In this document: positions 20,942-23,196 of the stretch, piece by piece
How positions within the stretch are numbered: position 1 is the stretch's first letter
How the letters are laid out: each line of letters opens with the position of its first letter
NCBI GenBank assembly: GCA_003551265.1
Contig: PUMG01000045.1
Coordinates: 1-23,196, forward strand
Direction of reading: 5' to 3'
DNA length: 23,196 bases
From: Halovenus sp.
Lineage (GTDB): Archaea > Halobacteriota > Halobacteria > Halobacteriales > Haloarculaceae
The notes under the pieces: generated by a model
What the model saw: the letters and a program-made list of their open reading frames with translations, nothing else
The model's database searches: none
Told to the model about the DNA's origin: nothing
Translations under genes and position numbers: made by a program

Positions 20942-22462
20942 ATGTCCGACACGTACACGCACTACATCGACGGCGAATGGGTTGAGGGCGACGGAGACGA
21001 GACGTTCGCGAGCTACAACCCGGCAAACGGCGAGGAACTGGGCAGGTTCCACCGTGGGACACCATCGGACGTTGACCGCGCGGTCGCGGCGGCGGACGAA
21101 GCGTTCGAGGAGTGGCGAGAACTCTCGCGTATCGAACGTGCAGAGTACCTCTGGGACGTCTACCACGAACTCCGAGACCGGCACGAGGAACTCGGTGAAA
21201 TCGTCACAAAAGAGTGCGGGAAAGAGATTTCAGAGGGGAAAGCCGACGTCACGGAGGCCTGGCACATGGTGGAGTGGGCTGCCGGAGATGCGCGCCATCC
21301 CAAAGGCGATGTCGTACCGAGTGAGGTAGCCGAGAAAGACGCCTACATGCGTCGGAAACCCCGCGGGGTTGCGGGCTGTATCACGCCGTGGAACTTCCCG
21401 GTCGCCATTCCGTTCTGGCACATGGCCGTCACGCTCGTCGAGGGGAACACCGTCGTCTGGAAGCCTGCAGAGCAGACGCCGTGGTGCGGGCAGATAATCG
21501 CGGAGATGATTGTCGACGCCGGAATCCCTGACGGTGTGTTCAACATGGTGCAGGGCTTCGGCGACGCCGGTGCGGCCATCGTCGACGACGAGCGTGTCGA
21601 CACCGTGCTCTTCACCGGCTCTGCCGAGGTTGGTCACGAGGTTGCACAGAAAGCCGCTGCGGATCCCGGCAAGCGCGCAGCGTGTGAGATGGGCGGAAAG
21701 AACAACATCGTCATCACGGAGAACGCAGACCTCGACATCGCCGTCCACTCGGCGGTGATGAGTTCGTTCAAGACGACCGGCCAGCGGTGTGTGTCGAGCG
21801 AGCGTCTCGTCGTCCACACTGACGTCTACGACGAGTTCAAAGAGCGTTTCGTCGAGGCTGCCGAAAACGTCGCTGTTGGTGACCCACTCGACGAGGATAC
21901 GTTCATGGGACCGCTCATCGAGGAGCAACACGTCGAGAAAGTCACCCAGTACAACGAACTTGCCAGAACCGAGGGCGTAAACGTCCTCGTCGACCGCACA
22001 GAGTTGGATGACCACGAGATTCCAGATGGCCACGAAGAGGGCCACTGGGTTGGTCCGTTCGTCTACGAAGCCGACCACGATGCCGACCTGCGCTGCATTC
22101 AGGAGGAGGTGTTCGGCCCACACGTCGCACTGCTCGAATACGAGGGCGACATCGACCACGCCATCGATATCCACAACGACACCAACTACGGGCTGGCCGG
22201 GGCGATTATCTCCGAGGATTACCGCCAGATCAACCGCTTCCGTGACCGGGCAGAGATTGGCCTCAAGTACGGCAACCTGCCGTGTATCGGTGCCGAGGTC
22301 CAGTTACCCTTCGGTGGCGTGAAGAAATCTGGCAACGGCTACCCATCGGCGCGCGAGGTTATCGAGGCCGTAACCGAGCGTACCGCGTGGACGCTCAACA
22401 ACTCGAAGGACATCCAGATGGCCCAGGGTCTCTCGGCAGACATCAAGACGAAAGAAGACTGA
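20942..22462 (+). CDS. Aldehyde dehydrogenase
   Basis: A 506-residue NAD(P)-dependent aldehyde dehydrogenase oxidising an aldehyde to a carboxylate in the cytosol. All catalytic residues are visible: Asn151 in TPWNFP, Lys174 in VWKPAEQTP, FTGSAEVG at 224-231, general base Glu249 in CEMGGKN, and nucleophile Cys283 in TTGQRCVSSERL. LPFGGVKKSGNG and EEVFGPH complete the set. The GQRC form and overall length recall the aminoadipic-semialdehyde/ALDH7-like and succinate-semialdehyde branches, but I cannot choose between them. The frame opens at 20891; the ATG at 20942 gives a normal N-terminus and suitable promoter spacing. A MaoC hydratase gene follows 59 bp downstream. Confidence 0.93.
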   Translation: MSDTYTHYIDGEWVEGDGDETFASYNPANGEELGRFHRGTPSDVDRAVAAADEAFEEWRELSRIERAEYLWDVYHELRDRHEELGEIVTKECGKEISEGKADVTEAWHMVEWAAGDARHPKGDVVPSEVAEKDAYMRRKPRGVAGCITPWNFPVAIPFWHMAVTLVEGNTVVWKPAEQTPWCGQIIAEMIVDAGIPDGVFNMVQGFGDAGAAIVDDERVDTVLFTGSAEVGHEVAQKAAADPGKRAACEMGGKNNIVITENADLDIAVHSAVMSSFKTTGQRCVSSERLVVHTDVYDEFKERFVEAAENVAVGDPLDEDTFMGPLIEEQHVEKVTQYNELARTEGVNVLVDRTELDDHEIPDGHEEGHWVGPFVYEADHDADLRCIQEEVFGPHVALLEYEGDIDHAIDIHNDTNYGLAGAIISEDYRQINRFRDRAEIGLKYGNLPCIGAEVQLPFGGVKKSGNGYPSAREVIEAVTERTAWTLNNSKDIQMAQGLSADIKTKED

Positions 22463-22521
22463 GACCCGAGTCGAGAAAACGCCTCGAAAAGTAGTTGAAT
22501 CAGGGCGTTCACGTGTTATTC

Positions 22522-22977
22522 ATGCCAGGGCGTTACTACGAGGAGTTCGACGTCGGAGAGACAATCGTCCACGACAGACGGCGCACGATAAGTGAGGCCG
22601 ACAACCAGACGTTCTGTGATATGACGATGAACCAGCAGCCACTCCACCTCGATGCGGAGTTCGCGGCCGAAACCCGCTTCGGTGAACGCCTCGTCAACGG
22701 TATCTACACGATGGGACTCGCGGTTGGTCTGACGATTCCGGATACGACCGACGGCACCATCGTTGCCAATCTGAGCTACGACAACGTCGAGCACCCACGG
22801 CCCGTTTTTCACGGTGATACGATTCGTGCCGAAACGACCATTCTCGAAAAGCGTGAGACCAGTGACGGTGAGCGCGGCGTCGTGACGATGGAAGTCGAAG
22901 TGTTCAACCAGCACGACGAGGTTGTCTGTTCGTTCGAGCGGACTGTTCTCTCGCTCAAGCGAAACGAGCAGGAGTGA
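22522..22977 (+). CDS. MaoC-family acyl-CoA hydratase (itaconyl/mesaconyl-CoA-hydratase-like clade)
   Basis: A 151-residue single hot-dog-fold protein of the MaoC family, which adds water to or removes it from acyl-CoA thioesters. The core reads SEADNQTFCDMTMNQQPLHLDAEFAAETRFG, then LVNGIYTMGLAVGL and PVFHGDTI. His42 is the usual catalytic histidine. The Asp normally five residues before it is Asn37, in a TMNQQPLHLD context that, from memory, marks hydratases of dicarboxylic C5 acyl-CoA (itaconyl-CoA, mesaconyl-C4-CoA) rather than R-specific enoyl-CoA hydratases. This is inference. The frame reads back to TTG 22495, but the ATG at 22522 gives the family N-terminus MPGRYYEEF. It follows the aldehyde dehydrogenase on the same strand, possibly with its own weak promoter. 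Confidence 0.85.
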   Translation: MPGRYYEEFDVGETIVHDRRRTISEADNQTFCDMTMNQQPLHLDAEFAAETRFGERLVNGIYTMGLAVGLTIPDTTDGTIVANLSYDNVEHPRPVFHGDTIRAETTILEKRETSDGERGVVTMEVEVFNQHDEVVCSFERTVLSLKRNEQE

Positions 22978-23022
22978 AATAAACAGAGACGCGTTCACAT
23001 CTGCACTGCCTGAAGACGTCGA

Positions 23023-23166
23023 CGCTGCCGTCGACACGCGCTATCGTCGGTCCACGCTGTCGCAGATTCGCGCTGTCGTCGGTCCACGCTGTCGTCGATC
23101 CGCGCAATCACCGGTCGGTGCTGTCGCCGATCTGCACCGTCACCGATCGACACTGACGTTGACAGT
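23023..23166. repeat. Degenerate 16-bp tandem repeat, about nine units
   Basis: Units start every 16 bases from 23023, with an approximate consensus CGCTGTCGTCGATCCG. Examples: CGCTATCGTCGGTCCA at 23039, CGCTGTCGTCGGTCCA at 23071, CGCTGTCGTCGATCCG at 23087, TGCTGTCGCCGATCTG at 23119. Divergence grows to the right. Sixteen is not a multiple of three and no long open frame spans it, so it is probably non-coding. It lies after the MaoC gene, in the final 219 bases (22978-23196), where I see no gene. Confidence 0.7.
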
Positions 23167-23196
23167 TAGCACAGGAATCGGTGCGTTCGTCACGAC

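Noticed and set aside
20804..21184. Minus-strand frame of 126 codons upstream of nadE
   Set aside because: It mainly covers the antisense of the aldehyde dehydrogenase N-terminus and lacks a promoter-like box or recognisable domain.
21230..22174. Long minus-strand frame of 314 codons
   Set aside because: It is wholly antisense to the aldehyde dehydrogenase, whose catalytic motifs are intact. Its translation shows the Val/Asp-rich pattern produced by reading GC-rich haloarchaeal genes on the opposite strand.
23023..23166. 16-bp repeat considered as a CRISPR array
   Set aside because: Units abut without unique spacers and are too short and variable; no cas gene is present.
1..23196. tRNA, rRNA, riboswitch or insertion sequence
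   Set aside because: Reading the intergenic gaps by eye showed no cloverleaf, rRNA-like sequence, transposase frame or terminal inverted repeats with target duplications. All gaps are under 230 bases. A covariance-model scan would be decisive.

Overview
The window is chromosomal DNA of a halophilic archaeon (class Halobacteria). Evidence: strongly acidic proteins in nearly every frame that codes, GC-rich third positions, archaeal/eukaryal-type translation proteins (aIF6, L31e, L39e, aEF1B), twin-arginine export signals, a bacterioruberin-pathway phytoene synthase, and TATA-like boxes centred about 26-30 bases before start codons, as expected for leaderless haloarchaeal mRNAs. No rRNA, tRNA, IS element or CRISPR array was found.

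Layout. (1) 60-1235: a PiT-type phosphate permease. (2) 1394-4476: a polyprenyl-lipid locus with a catalytic cis-prenyltransferase (UppS), a second small UppS homologue lacking the catalytic motif, and a DUF92 membrane protein related to plant phytyl-phosphate kinase. (3) 4518-8006, minus strand: a tight four-gene operon, crtB, a 6-pyruvoyl-tetrahydropterin-synthase-like protein with an altered active site, a GT4 glycosyltransferase and a SAM methyltransferase. (4) 8062-9772, minus: aIF6, L31e and L39e, then an RNA 2',3'-cyclic phosphodiesterase. (5) 9827-12177, plus: a TPR protein, DUF424 and a SufS-type cysteine desulfurase. (6) 12344-13411: a PIN-domain protein and a winged-helix regulator, a probable toxin-antitoxin pair in less GC-rich DNA. 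(7) 13604-16260: an exported PQQ-like beta-propeller, an unknown acidic partner and an exported lipoprotein. (8) 16374-19362: aldo/keto reductase, an enolase-superfamily epimerase-like enzyme and a degenerate 3-hydroxyacyl-CoA dehydrogenase homologue. (9) 19424-20714: a small zinc-finger protein with aEF1B, convergent with NAD synthetase. (10) 20942-22972: aldehyde dehydrogenase and a MaoC hydratase, followed by a 16-bp-period degenerate tandem repeat.

The most promising candidate for an undescribed system is the crtB / pterin-synthase-like / glycosyltransferase / methyltransferase operon. Its gene content would suit synthesis of a glycosylated, possibly methylated, pterin (haloarchaea are reported to contain unusual conjugated pterins) or another tailored small molecule. 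The paired cis-prenyltransferase subunits beside DUF92, the single AT box shared by two divergent leaderless promoters near 9800, and the 16-bp repeat at the right edge are also worth checking.
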